Notes: generated from the sequence alone by a model not told the origin. DNA of 64,000 nt from Chaenocephalus aceratus (GCA_023974075.1 CM043790.1:23340626-23404625), one strand, 5' to 3'. Shown: positions 38,315-52,401, counted from the first letter of the stretch. A program made the numbers and translations.

Positions 38315-40006
38315 AGACAATCTAGACTTGAATCGTGCCTTTTGCAGCACATAATGTGAGCACACAGGTGTAATTCAAACAAAAACTTGGTGAGTTTGTG
38401 TCTCGTCTGAAGTAGTCAGTATATCTTGTGCGTTGGCTCATTATGTCTTTGGAAAAATGAAGTGCTTTGTTTATAGAGAATGCCGGCTAAAATATGTGCA
38501 CAGCTGAATTCTAGGTCGACATGTAGCATCTGTTACTGTCCTGCTTAAACGTCCAAAATTAAAAGGAATTTAACATTTTACGATTCTGTCTTTGTAGGCA
38601 GTGGAGACTGTGTTAGCTACTGGCTGCAAGAGGAGATTAAGCTATACATGATTGTGTCAAAAAGTATATACAATCAAGATGCCACTGGTTTTTGGTCACT
38701 GTCATGGTCTATGAAACAGTTGAGGGTTGAATTGGTGTTACTCCCTCTGTTAACATAGGGCCACATTTTAATTCTACACGCTTTCCTAATTGTACATTCA
38801 GTACAAGTCTAAAAGCCTGTGTTCCTGCATAGGAACAGTAATTTCGAGCCTGAATCAGCCTCTTTGTTCTCAGTAAATGGCTCCCAGGCTGCTGGTAATG
38901 TAGTCATAAAGGTGATCAAAAGCCTTTAGATCTGAACATGTATTTGCCCTGCAAATATTGCAAGGGTTACAGCCTCCTACGGAGAAATGTCTCTCTTTGA
39001 CCCGCATGCTCCGCCAGTGAAATCAAACCAAGACCTCTACGTTTGTGATTGGCCAAACGAATGCTGGCGGGTCAACAAATGTCAAAAGGGCCTCGAGGGA
39101 TGAGTGATAGAGGATGTGATACCAACAGAACAGAGGCAGATGCTCTTTTGACTCCCTGTCAGACAGGGAGAGATGCTAATGACGTTCTCCCTCAAGCCCT
39201 AAGGAGATATACAGTAAGGAGAGAAACACTAATGACTCTCCGTCTCTTTGGTCACTAGCACGGCTGCAGACAGCTTGTTAAATCTCACAGCAGAGATGCA
39301 AGATGTTATTCAGAATGTTTTTAGGCATCTAAACGCAGAAATGTCTGGCAATTATAAACATACGTGCAATTATCGAGGTCTATGATGACAATTTGAATGT
39401 GTTACACTTTGGTATTCTCAGGAGTGCTCTTCCTTTAACACCTGGCAACCTTTTCTGTGAGTGTCTGTGGAAAACAACTTCATCATAATCGATATAATTA
39501 AAGAAATGGTTGACATTTTGGGAAAACCGCCTTTTTGCTTTCTTGTGGAAAGTGAGATGAGAAGATCAATACCCCTCTCATGGCTGTATGAGGAATGTGA
39601 TGCCACAGCCAGGAGACAATAATCTTAGATTACCATAAATAATGGAGATGGAGAGGAAACAGCTAGCCTGTCTCTGTCCACAAGTCAAAATATCCAACCA
39701 ACAGTACTTTGTGATTTTTTACTTTTGTACTCACAAATGAATACATCATTCCTTAAAATGACTTACTTTTCCTATTGAAGAAAAATTGATAAGGAATGGC
39801 AAGCCGTCAGTGTGCTCTGTATTCTGCAGTTTAATTTAGGAGGTTGTCTTTCCAATAATCTCCCAAACTAATGTCTCTCATTATTAATGTTGGAAGGCAG
39901 AGTCATTTGCTATATTACAGTCTCCTCCTCTGAGAATCCTTTCATGATTAAGGAACTTATCATGCCCCATTGTGAGATACAGATACACAGATATACGTGT
40001 GTAACA
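38315..40006. other. No gene seen; one decayed MITE
   Basis: Around 39498-39725, TTAAAGAAATGGTTGACATTT, GAGATGAGAAGATCAATACC and GGAAACAGCTAGCCTG match a common perciform MITE, related to 4136-4394. The rest has no recognised content. Confidence 0.55.
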
Positions 40007-40020
40007 CACACACACACACA

Positions 40021-40056
<36 letters not shown>

Positions 40057-40094
40057 CGTACGTACGTACGTACGTACGTACGTACGTACGCACG

Positions 40095-40151
<57 letters not shown>
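40007..40151 (+). repeat. Compound CA / CGCA / CGTA microsatellite
   Basis: CA units, then CGCA units, then a self-complementary ACGT tetranucleotide run (about 40056-40090), then CGCA and CA again. The arrangement is nearly symmetric. Confidence 0.95.
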
Positions 40152-40153
<2 letters not shown>

Positions 40154-40898
40154 GTGTATTCAGATATACACACACCACTGTGTGTTCAGATACACACACA
40201 CTAGCTGAGATTTCAGTCTACAGTGAAATAACTCCCATAGCTTGTGCCATTTTTAAGGCAGTTATGCAAAGGTGTGTACACACTAATCTGACTTGTGTTT
40301 CACTTGTATTTGCTACTTTGTGGCTTTGTGTGGTTTGCACAACATTATTAACCTTAGCAATTTCATAGTGAAAAAACAACCAATAATAAATAAAGCTAAT
40401 GATGCACATATGAAAAAGCTATCAGATGGCTCGACAATATTACATACCCCCTCCTTTCGAGATTTAAGCTTCATCAAATAAACAGATTGTATTTATTTAT
40501 TTTCCAGGTTTTTCCTTCCTTGTATTTAGCTTCATAATATTAATTTAGACATGACAAAGACAACTATTCTGTATCTGATATGATGTTTATCTCTCTGGAC
40601 ATTTAAGGTGAATGTTGAAGTCTTGCCATCTCTGTCACCCTTCATCGGCTGATATATGCCTACAAAGGGAGCCAGAGCAAAGAATGATTGACTGTTTGTC
40701 TCTAACCCCCTATCAAGGATGAGACGAGCACTTTGGGGCATGAGTCAAACTCATCTGTCACTTTCAGATCCCCTCTGCCCTCTCCCACGCATCATTCGTC
40801 CCTGTTAGGATTTCACAAACGTATGGTGGGGAACTGCAAAATACACCAAGACTGAGGTCACTGAACTTATGGGCAGTCACTGTGGGAGGTTAAACACT

Positions 40899-40957
<59 letters not shown>

Positions 40958-43900
40958 CGGGCATGGGTGTTAGCAGAGGCCCTACTTTTGGCTCTGCATT
41001 GTTTGAGTTACTGGGAAACTGAAATTAGACACTGACACTTAAATTCACTCCAGCGGGATATCTTCACTGTTCGAAACCTCAACCAGGTATTGTTGAACAT
41101 TTTGGAAAAAGAGCACCCAGTGGTACATCTGAAAACAAACTGTAAGTGCAGTTTGATATAAGTATATTCTTTTTTTTTGTGAGGGATGTGATTTAGCTCA
41201 CTACAGTCTCTTTAAACCTGGGTTTGTCCAAAATTATTTTGATTATTTTTCAAAAGGACGGGGTGATCACATGGACCTGGAAGACCTCATAACATATGTT
41301 GGCGTGTTGTATATTCTTAGACTTGAGTGGATGTTTGTCTTCTTCTTCCTACAGATATCTGATAACGGTCATTTTGCTCAGTCTGCAGCGTGATATCATC
41401 TCTTAATGTGACACCACACAGACGCTCACAGGGTTTACAGTTCAGTGCTTTGATTTAGTTAGTTAAATAATTGCTAATAAAGGGGGAATTATGAAACAGC
41501 ATGATAGTATCTCTTGCAATGTATATATTTGTTTACATCTTGATTGCAGGAGATCATTTGAATTACTTTATATTCTGCTAAATTGTTTAAAAAAAAAACA
41601 TGCGTAAGAAGTAAGATAATATGTAAACTGATAATAGTTCTGTAGATGTTAAGCCTTAATCTCTAAGTAAATGACTTTCGCCAAAATTGACAGTATTTAA
41701 TAATGCAGTTAATACATTGAATTACAGTAAAACATGAAGTGTCTACATTATCTTGCATGATATCACATAATGCAGAATCTCCATTCCAGGCATGCTACTG
41801 TGACCTAGTTTAGGAAATGCACTACAGTGAATGGCTACGGTCTTACTCTTGCATACTGATCATGACGTTATTGGTTTGTGTGTTACTTTTTCAGGGTCAT
41901 GTGATTACTGGGTCCCAGTAGCATTACTGGTTAACTCATGAAGGTCATGAGCCTCTCAGTTGAGTTCTGGGATGTTTAGCGCTCTGCTCCCCTCCTGCTG
42001 ATCTAATCCACGCTGTAATGACAGTGTTGACTTTGCCACCGGCTTCGCTGTCTCTCTCATTTTCACTGTCATTTCATATCTTCATCGCTTTCTCCTGCTT
42101 TATGTGTTGGCCCTCTATCCCTACATCTTCAAGGATTGATTCAACATTTAACATTAGCATGACCTCAAACATGCACTCCAGTAAACCATCACTGCTATAA
42201 TGTTATCTTCCTCTAATTGCCTCTAATGTTTAATTTTCCCATCTCTGCATCCATCTTTCTTACGCTTCATGTTAATGCAACCCTATCTGGCCTCTATGGA
42301 CGAAGCATGTGTCAGGTGTAATAGCAGTGTTACTGTTGATTTCATTTGGCCAAGACTTATTCAATTTTTCCTATAAATGCTAGTATTAGAAGTTTAATTA
42401 TTGTACATGTAGATCAATATAACAACAGGTTTAATAAAGCCATGATATATTATTACCATCCCAGCATTACATTAGCACACAGGAATGTGCATTTAATGTT
42501 ATTGGTTAAGTCAAGGCCGTTGTCATGGCAAACACTCAAACTCTAATGGGATGCAATGTTCTCAATCAGAGCACCCTTGCATGAATCTTGTTACTGCGTG
42601 GTGGAGCAGATATCAGTGTATACATGGTTGTGTGTGACATGAGTAAGGTTGTGTATAAAACCAGTCATACCTCCATTAAGGTTGACCAAAACCTGAAAAA
42701 AACACACAGTTCACTCAAGATGTTTGTTGTTTGTATATTTTTCTGTTTTTAAGCCCTCTTAGGAACATTTGTGACTTTTGGCTAGGTAACTTAGATTGAC
42801 TTTACACAGGCAGTCGAGGAGCAGCTGAGCAAGCAACAGGGTTCCACCTGTGCTGGTAGAGCTCAAGTGGAAATGCACAATCTTGCCTTTATTTCATGCA
42901 GGTTTTACCCTCTAATGGGCTCTATACGCTTAAGAGGGTGCAGTCAAATGCTTGCACTCCCTGCCATGACAACAACTCAACACAAGGTTGTACCTTGGGT
43001 TATGCAAATAGGCGGGCTGGTGCTCTATCACCCTTCTGCAGTATGTAGCAGCATTTCACACACCTCTGTGCCCTCGGCAGTCTGTGCTGCAACTCTTTCA
43101 CTCTGCAGCTTCCATTTAGTTTTATATTCAATGTAACTTAATGTTGTACAATGAATGAAACAACTTTATCTGTGACATGTTGTGTTCTATTGGTTCATTA
43201 TTATCACTATAGGTAAGAGAGATTTTTGTGATTGCATCGTAAAATAATGTCACTGTGCTGAAGCCACTCTTTGACTTAGTCTACTCTACAGTGACTGAGG
43301 CTTGTGTCACAGGCTTGCATTGACTGAACTTTCAAACAAAGCTTTACACAAAGCACTTCACCAATGCTCACACTAAAGCCACAATATGTAACCACCACTT
43401 TTTTAGATGTTCAACTTTTTTGCATTCATCCATTGCACACTTATTAGCAGCCCCTGGCACTCAGCAGTGGTTAACCCAATTAAGTAGCTCTAACATAATT
43501 GCTGTGAGCTGGAATTGAGTTGTTATGAAGCTCATGGAGGACTATAACCTGCTGTTCACATGCAAAAAGAAGTGCCGGGCCTCTATGTGGTTGGGCTCTG
43601 GTGGAAAAACGCACAGTTGGACATTGATTGAGGACCTGCAATTTACATGCTGCAGAGATGTTGAACAAAGTCTCTTGGCTTTTTCTTCTGGGGATTTTGC
43701 CCATAGAAATAGGGTAGAGTGTGATTGTCAGAAAAGCTTTAACATAGATATTAGTAAATATATATCAGATCTGTTATATGGAGAGGACAGACCGCCATAC
43801 GCCCATAGAAACAGACAGAAGAACAGACAAACAAACAGGAAGCAGTCTAGCACAAATATGCACACAAACACACACTGACAGGAGTAAATGCAATTACAGA

Positions 43901-45776
43901 GAACCACAGGGGATCATATAAAACAATACGGCTGTTACACTTTCATTATCAGCAATATCAACAGTGCTTAGCCGTTACAAATGGAGGTAAATGAATATAA
44001 TGATGTGAGTGTGATGGTTGCAGCCTTTTGTTCAAAGATATTTTTCTAAATTCTGAATAAATGATTGTTTTGTTTTTATATAAATTGGCCTAACCTAATT
44101 AACAGTGTTGAAACTGGGTTCTAAGGGAACATCTTTGAAGTCTTGCCCTCTGCATACAGTGAGAAAAATGTGTCTCATGTGTGGAGCAGTTCCTTCTCCC
44201 CGCTCTGCGCCTCAGTAGCACATTCACTGATCACGATTCAGCTGTTGGCCAAAAACAAAGAAAACAGAGAAACTCATTACTGCTCTTCTGGCCTTCCAGT
44301 TGGATTTATTTTTCAAAGGGGAAGTGTGCAAAACATTCGAGAAATAAACACAGTGTGTCTGTTTTAGAGTGTGAGCCTGTGTGCATGGATGAATCAGTGA
44401 TGCTTAGTTTTCTGTCTCAAAGAATATCAAGTATGGATTTCCCTTAATTTATTGCATAGTCTGTTTTTAAAGACAATTTAAATTGGATATTGTTTTGTGT
44501 AAATGTGTCCCTTTGTATTGGTCCTGGATCAATTGAATTACAAATATACAAATATTGTATACATCCTTGTTGTCCAGACAAATATTCTCACAATCAGGGA
44601 ATTAGAACAGGTTGATGCTTTGCAAGCTAAATAATAGCTTTAGATCCTGAAATCCATATTTGCTAACACAGCCCTACTGTCCTGATTAATCTTTCTTGTC
44701 ACTTCTCTCAGATGCATTTCTCTTTATCAGATCTGGGCTCAAGTTGTGCCCTCATTGTCTGCCTCTGCTCTGCCAGCAGTGGCTACTGGACAGACTACAG
44801 GCAGAGGTCCATACTGTCCCTTCAGAGGCAGCAGATCTCTGCCTTCCCTCCTCCCAGCTCTCTGTGGCTCAACAAACTCAGCCAAAAGCACACCACAATG
44901 GTGGAATTCTTGTGTTTGTGTAATTGCATGTAAGGGTGGTTTTCAGACCTCATTAGCAAAATGGTTTTTATTGGGTACGTGTGCATGTATGAGTTGTTGT
45001 GATCAGTCAGTCCGTCATCTTTTTGACCTCAGTATGTGGCTTGCTTTTAGAACAGATGCTCATGGGAAACTTTTGTCGGTGTGTAGGTCAGTGCTTGCTG
45101 TGACTTTTATTTAATGCGTCCCTCAGTCTGTTTCTGTCCTCTGAATGTCCTGTACAGCATTTGTTGCTAAGTGACAGCACTGGACAGTTAGGTCAGAGCA
45201 CAACCTTCACGGACACGTACTGCTGTTAAAAACATTCTTAAGTCCTATATTGTAGGACTAATTATACTTGGTAATGCGAGAGACGCAGAGACCTTTGGTG
45301 ATTTAAATCTCATGGATATACTGTGTGTAAATCTCTTAAGTAAACATTCCAACACAAATGACCAACCCCACTTTGCTGAGGGCTGAGAGATTGAAATTCT
45401 TTATAATTTCATCTCTATTAAGTTTTTTTGTTTTTCCACATGACCTTTTTTCTTCTTTGTCTACACAAAGGTTGTTTTAAAGCAGTTTAGAGCAAGGTTA
45501 TGAATGCATTTTCAGCATAATACATCAAGTTCAAATTCGCTAAACCAGAAAGTTAGAACATGTTTGACCTTGACTTGCACCAAATACTTTTTATGCAGAA
45601 AACATGCTTTCAACAAGAACCGCATTGTATCTTCAGGACTTTTTCAGAGTGTGATGACAATTGGAAGAAAATTACATAAATGCAGAGGATGAGAACACAC
45701 ACATCCACATTGTCCACTCCAGATGTATTCTCGATTTAGTAATGCTATAAAAACATCTATTTAACATACATATAAA
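40152..45776. other. Long gene-free stretch with one GT microsatellite
   Basis: A GT run at 40902-40953 is the only clear feature. Open frames (for example 43525-43878, 44746-45114) have no recognisable domains or splice context. No repeat family could be named. Confidence 0.5.
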
Positions 45777-46531
45777 AGTGCACCTATCATGCTATTTTAA
45801 GGCATATATTATGGGTCTCAGATATATAAATATATAAAAACATGTCTATGATGTGTTTTTCTCAAAATACAAACAGATCATGCATTTTAGACATCCCTCA
45901 TATCCCTCTATTCCAGCCCTGTTAGAGAAATGCAGATTTTGGGTCCTTAGCTTGAAAAAATAAAAAGAGGAGGCGGAGCTAATGCCTGATCAGAATCCTA
46001 CCGGAGATAAAGTTAAAGGGGACCTATCATGCAAAATGCACTTGTGTACGTCTTTTATACATGAATATGTGTCCCCGGTGTGTCAGGGAACTCACCAAGT
46101 GTCAGAAAACACAACCCTCTCTCTTTTCCTCCATACCCAAATCTCTAAAAACAGGGCTGCAACGGAGCTGATTATTATTTAAATTGTTATGACGTCAGAA
46201 AAGGGGTGCTCCGCGCCTATATGGGCAACTCTCCACCTATCAGGGGAATGGGGGGTTGGGCGACGGCCATTGCCGCTTGAAAGCGCTGGAGACGCTGTAG
46301 TACATATGCCAGGCCTGTAAGTGGAGCTGTCGTCTGCCACAAAAGCAGCAAAGAAGACTTCTCACAGAATCAGCCCTTGCAAAAACAGGGCTGGAAAACA
46401 GCAAATAGAGCTAAATGAGGCATGGCTAAAATGCATGATCTGTTTGGTATTTTGAAAAAAACTTCACAGACAAGTTTTATATAGGTATGGCCCTACAATA
46501 TATTATTCAAATATAGAATGATTGGTCCACT
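45777..46531. mobile_element. MITE A, TTAA-type, interleaved with MITE B
   Basis: The left end AGTGCACCTATCATGC and right end GATTGGTCCACT are inverted, and the match continues inward for about 130 bp (ACAGATCATGCATTTT, CCAGCCCTG on both sides). TTAA follows on the right (46532-46535); the left flank TAAA is degenerate. Confidence 0.65.
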
Positions 46532-47141
46532 TTAAATTCTGCTGTGATAAAACGCCATCCTGTTCTAAACATTACATTACATTACATTACATTGCATTTA
46601 GCTGACGCTTTTATCCAAAGCGACTTACAATAAGTGCGTTCGACCAACAAAATACAAACTTGAAGAAAACAGAATCATATAAGTACATCAGGTTTCATAG
46701 AGCTAAATCATTTCAAGTGCTACTCAACTGGCTTTAGGTAAGTCAGTTAACCACATCAAGGATTATTTCTGAAACAGTATGGAGCTCAAATGCTTTTTCT
46801 CTTGCTGGTTTATCACAAGGTGAGTTCCTTTTTATTTCCTGCTTTTTAAACACATGTGCTCTCCAGTACAGGTTAGCTCTGAGTGTTAGCAATGCTTGCT
46901 AATGTAAAAAATACCATATTACGTCCAAAACACGTCAGACATTGTTTCTGATGGCAACTCTCTGATAGTGCCGTGGGTCCACCATCCGAAATTACGTCAT
47001 ATCGGCAGCAAATCTGGATCAGCTCCGTTGTACCCCCGTTTTTAAAAGATGTGGGTACGGAGGAAAAGAGAAAGGGTTTTATTTTCTGACGCTGCGTGAG
47101 TTCCCCGAAACAAAAAGTGCATTTTGCATGATAGGTCCCCT
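46017..47141. mobile_element. MITE B, long inverted ends, contains an L2 tail
   Basis: The ends AGGGGACCTATCATGC and its complement match inward for about 180 bp (AATGCACTT, GGGAACTCAC, CTCTTTTCCTCC, CGGAGCTGAT). Flanks are TTAA on the left and TTTAA on the right, so the target site is TTAA or TTA. The right end of MITE A and an L2 tail lie inside. Confidence 0.75.
46570..46735 (-). mobile_element. L2-type LINE 3' tail inside MITE B
   Basis: Reverse complement of the tail at about 34565-34722, with ATTAC repeats (46570-46592) marking its 3' end. Confidence 0.75.
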
Positions 47142-47146
47142 TTTAA

Positions 47147-48599
47147 GAACAGCAGCTGCAAATACATACAATGCATACTACTAATCATGGTGGAGCCGAA
47201 AAGCCACCCAGACACAGCAGCGCTCTTAAGAACCTAAACGACTGGCCACAAACAATCAAAACAAGCCAGTCTACAATATTGTGCTATTTTACTTTTCCCA
47301 ACATAGTCAATGACATAAAGGTCGCTTGATTTCGAGGCTCGGCGCCAGAAGTGTGATTTCCCTGTTGGAGTGGAGACCCTCGGGAATCATTCACACTGAA
47401 AAACCAGTGAAGAGAAACGCCTCAATAATTACACTTTGACTGGGGCTCTAATCTCCAAACATCTGACACAATTACTCCTATTAACACAGGTAATTACACT
47501 CTCATGCACTCTTGTGTGTTCACATATGAGATGAGAAATAGAAATGTTCAGGCTTGTTTCATTTTGAATGTAAAAGCAGGCTTTTCCTTTTGCAAAGTTT
47601 AATATTAGTTTCTTTCAACAGGAAATAAAGTGCATTTTGTGATTCTATATTTGAAAGCCACATAGAGAAAAACATCTCTTCGTGCTACAAGAAAGGTTCC
47701 ACATACAAAAACTGTTGAATCACTTTGTGAGTTAGGAGGAGGATTGAGGAAGATGAACACTGAGGGCTATCTGAGCTTTACTGGTGTCATCTGGAGTTTA
47801 AGGTAGATTACTGATACGCTTTGTGCTCCTTGACAACCAGGTGAGTCACAGAGAGGTGGGAAAGGGTTGATTGACCGATGGACAGGAGAGGAAAAAGAGA
47901 AATTGTAGGAAAGGGGACTGTCAAATCTGGTGCATTGGAAGTGATCTTGGCAGGAAACTGAAGTTACCATAGCGACCTGGTAAAAGCTCTGCAGCAAGTT
48001 AGAGGAAAGAGAGAGACGAAGAAAAAAGGAGCAGACCTTGAGGTTTGTCTGCTGCTTTGGACTTTCATTGAAATATTCTTGACATGGAAGATTACTTAAT
48101 GAGTGTGTACAGTTCTGTAACAAAAGGGCATGCTCGACTCTATCAATATACTGACTTGTTGATATAATTTATGTTTTAAATAACTAAATGAGGAGGGAAC
48201 ACACGTTTCTGCTACTACTTAGTCTCTTTTATTATTGAAGACCAGTCAGGTTAATCAAAGCCATGTTAGGCTCATCAGAGCACTCCAGAGAGTGACAATC
48301 CCTGGTTAAAAGGATACAAAGCAGAACTACACTTCCATTTACATCAGTACACTCTTTGTAATATGGATGGTAATGGTACTCTTTGATGCGCCGGACTGCT
48401 GGGACCACTGACTTTAATAAGCTTATGCACCAGCATGAAGATTCAGATAAGGGTTCTACCATGGACATTCAAGGGGATAAATGAACACACACAAAAGCAC
48501 ACAAACACATTTTGAAACACGCACCACCCATGCATTCATGCACATGGCAATGCAAATACATGACAGCAAGAGAACATACTAAGCCATGTCAGCCCAGAA
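47147..48599. other. No gene seen
   Basis: Short open frames only (for example minus strand 48123-47767), with no recognisable content. Confidence 0.5.
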
Positions 48600-48608
48600 A
48601 CACACACA

Positions 48609-48672
<64 letters not shown>

Positions 48673-48740
48673 CACACATACACATACACACACACACAAC
48701 ACACACACACACACACCACACACACACACACACACAACCA

Positions 48741-48773
<33 letters not shown>
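48600..48773 (+). repeat. CGCA / CA compound microsatellite
   Basis: CGCA units to about 48673, then CA units broken by ACACAACA and CACCACA steps. The 244-codon frame across it is mostly repeat translation. Confidence 0.95.
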
Positions 48774-48775
<2 letters not shown>

Positions 48776-49845
48776 GGTGTTGTCGGAGGCATATCTGTCT
48801 ATGTAACAGGACCTGCTGGGATTTTCAGTGTTTTTGCTTTCAATGTCCCCAAAGATGTAACAAAGATAAGCACTCGGCAGAACAAGATAACGAAAGCTGC
48901 TAAAGCTACCCCTGAATCTTCTTCAGACTGTTCTTTTGTCTCTCTTTATCTTTTCTCTAAATACTATCTCAGTAGGATGCTGGCATATGGTATGGCACAA
49001 GTCAATGGGCTGTGTGTTGCATTGAAAACTTTTCTAAAGGCAAAGTGTGCAGTAATGTCAGCAACATGTACAGATCATATAGCCTACTTTATTTACGACT
49101 ACAATTTAACTTTAATATTTTGGATTTCTGAATCCATATCGAGTGTCAATATATTATATTCGATTAGTAGCAATGATTTATTTGATCAATTCCACCTTGA
49201 TCAACTGCAGCGTTTTCTTATTCTGTTTAAATTGTCACATTTTTAATCGGAGTCATAATTCGCATGAAGCTGTCAAATAAATCCAGTGGAGTAAAAGTAC
49301 AACGCATGTAAAAATAGTTCAGATGTGCAGTTACTACAGTACAAATGCAATTTTCCCACAGTTTAAGCTTCCTTGAACGCATTTTACAGGAGCACTTCTT
49401 AGGCAGAGTAGGCTTTGAGAAACACTTGGTAATATAATTTCAGCAGCATGTTGAGAGGGCATCACTGCAAAAATGGGACTCATCAATCTACTCTCTTACA
49501 TCGTGGTTGTCCAGACTAATTCCTCTGTGAATCCTCAACAAATATCAAACAAAGACATTCCTTGGCAAGTCCCCCAGTCTCCTTATCACCCGGGATTTGT
49601 GTGTGTGTCACTGTGTTTACATGTGTGTCTGTGTTTGAACGTGTCCTTGTCTGTGTATTTATTGGGTGACTTTGCTGAAGGGTTGCTTTGTTTGTATATT
49701 CTGGAGAGGCTTAAGAAATGCCACTCAAACTCAAGATAGTGCAACGTGACTGGCTGGCATCACGTTTTTCCTGCTTGCTTACCCAAAGTCACCGTTTTAC
49801 CAAAGCAAGGGTGGATGTATAAAAAGTCATTACATGTTTTATGAA

Positions 49846-49848
<3 letters not shown>

Positions 49849-49893
<45 letters not shown>

Positions 49894-50049
49894 TGCGTGT
49901 GTGTATTGTCCTCTGGCAATCTGTGTGAAAAAGATTAAACATCTCCTGCAAAAATCTAATTTCCCTCCCCTGCACTTTTCCTATGCATTTGTCACCATCC
50001 CAACAACTCAAACACTGCTGTGAGAAGTCCCATGGAGGGTATCATGAGC

Positions 50050-50105
<56 letters not shown>

Positions 50106-50120
50106 TGTGTGTGTGTGTGT
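49849..50120 (+). repeat. Two GT microsatellites
   Basis: Runs at 49849-49904 and about 50050-50120, the second broken by GTGGTG and GGGTG. 48774-49848 before them shows no gene. Confidence 0.9.
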
Positions 50121-50440
50121 AAATGTGTCCAGAAGGGTTGAGAGCTTGTGTACTTCTGCTGTTAATGATTTGCTCCATGCCGATCAACTAAACGATCAAT
50201 TTCATGTTTTGCTGAACGTTTTAGGACATTTCGCCTCTGTGTGAGTATGTGAAATTGTCGGGTAAAGCTTCGCTCTGTGTCTCTCTCAGAAATGCTGAAG
50301 GGTCTCCATGGTTACCAGCAGTTATGCCTCTCTCGCTTACATTCGAAAAACTCCCTTGTGGGTCAATCTACAAAAAACTCTTTCTGATACACTCATCTAC
50401 AATACAACATATATATTTTTTACTGCCTGTACCACTATAA

Positions 50441-51031
50441 CGGCCCGTCTACACTACAGGCATCAAAAAATCTTGAAGCTGGGCGTGTCTGAAGCTTGTC
50501 GATTTTTTGCGACCAACAACCAATCACATGAATCTCCCGCCCCCGACATACAAAGCAATAGCAATGTTAAAATGAAGTAAACTGGATATAAATCCCCAAA
50601 CAGGCGAAAACCTACCAGTTTCACCCCTGTCTCTGCCACCTCCCTCCATGCCTGGTTCCTCCGGTTTGTATCCCGTTAATAGTTCTGGTCGGAAAGAACC
50701 GGGTGATTTGCTACCGTAATTTCTCGTTTGGAATATGAGGAAATGAACTGCGGTCTGGCTCTCCCAGCTTGCACGCGGTTTGATTGGCTAGCGCTTGTAC
50801 TGGCGGGATTTGCATAAACGGGATTTGATTGGCTGATGCCAGCTTCGAAAGCATCGGGAGCATCAAAAGTTGAACATTGCTCAACTTTTGATGCTCACGA
50901 TGCTTGCAAAGCCATGCTCCGCTCCCCACAATGCAGTTCGGCGAAGATTCAAAATCTTCTACGTCACCCCATTCAAGTGAATGGGCGAAGCGTTGAAAGC
51001 ATTTGTCGATGCCTGTAGTGTAGACGGGCCG
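50441..51031. mobile_element. PIF/Harbinger-like MITE, 591 bp, complete
   Basis: The inverted ends CGGCCCGTCTACACTACAGG and GATGCCTGTAGTGTAGACGG match, with a TAA duplication on both sides (50438-50440, 51032-51034), as in Harbinger elements. It contains a 24-bp-stem hairpin (50850-50873 with 50881-50904, one mismatch, 7-nt loop). An 82-bp inner stretch recurs at 17340-17421. Confidence 0.85.
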
Positions 51032-51491
51032 TAACATATTGCATGCAGTGTTTGGGGATTTTTGGCATCACGGAGTCTCAACCAGCCAAGTACTTGTGTG
51101 AAGTATTATTTTATTCACTGCTGTCAAAGGTCCAGTTGAGGCAAAATACCAAAAATAATTATGATTTTAAAGGCCAAATGACCCAATGATATTACTTTCT
51201 GACAGTTTTGCACTTTCTGTGGATGCATGCATACATAACGAGTAACGGATACATTTTCTATGATTGAAGGATCCATAGAAAGCTTGACTCATCCATCTGT
51301 TTGCTCTGATTCACAAAACATACACACATAAGCAACATGCCAAAGAAAACATGGGGAGGGACAGCTGATAATTGGCATCTTCTCTTTCATGAGCAAGTGT
51401 TTGTTTTTATGTCAATTAACAAAACAAGGGTTCAGCTTAATGAGGCTAATGAGGGAGCACCTCATTTGGCTCTGCTAGTTTAACAATCTGT

Positions 51492-51495
<4 letters not shown>

Positions 51496-51531
<36 letters not shown>

Positions 51532-51548
51532 ACACACACACACACACA

Positions 51549-51598
<50 letters not shown>

Positions 51599-51952
51599 CA
51601 CACACACACACACACACACACACACCATGTATACATCACTTCAGGGGACATTACATTGACTTACATGCATTTCCTAGAGACTTATCCTAACCTTAACCAT
51701 AACCAACACATGCCTAACCCTAACCCTTACCCTTAACCTTACCCTTAACCTTAACCTTACCCTTAACCTTACCCTAACCCTAATCCTAACCAAGTCTTCA
51801 CCCTAAAATGAATGATTCCCCTGGGGACCTCCAATTTGTCCCCATAAGGGAGGCGAGTCCCCACACGTGACTATGTAAACAGATTTAGGTCCCCACAAGT
51901 ATAGTAATGCTAGTCCACACACACACCACACACACACACACACACACCACAC

Positions 51953-51986
<34 letters not shown>

Positions 51987-52019
51987 ACACACACACAACA
52001 CACACACACACACACACAC

Positions 52020-52057
<38 letters not shown>

Positions 52058-52401
52058 TACATCACTTCAGGGGACATTACATTGACTTACATGCATTTCC
52101 TAGAGACTTATCCTAACCTTAACCATAACCAACACATGCCTAACCCTAACCCTTACCCTTAACCTTACCCTTAACCTTAACCTTACCCTTAACCTTACCC
52201 TAACCCTAATCCTAACCAAGTCTTCACCCTAAAATGAATGATTCCCCTCATGGGGACCTCCAATTGTCCCCATAAGGGAGGCGATCCCCACACGTGACTA
52301 TGTAAACAGATTTAGGTCCCCACAAGTATAGTAATGCTAGTCCACACACACCACACACACCCACACCCACACCCACACACACACACCACACACACCACAC
52401 A

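Noticed and set aside
40007..40151. CRISPR-like array
   Set aside because: The repeats are tetranucleotide and dinucleotide units with no spacers, in a vertebrate genome.
48512..49246. 244-codon open frame across the CA/CGCA repeat
   Set aside because: About half is repeat translation (His/Thr/Ala/Arg) and the rest has no recognisable domain.
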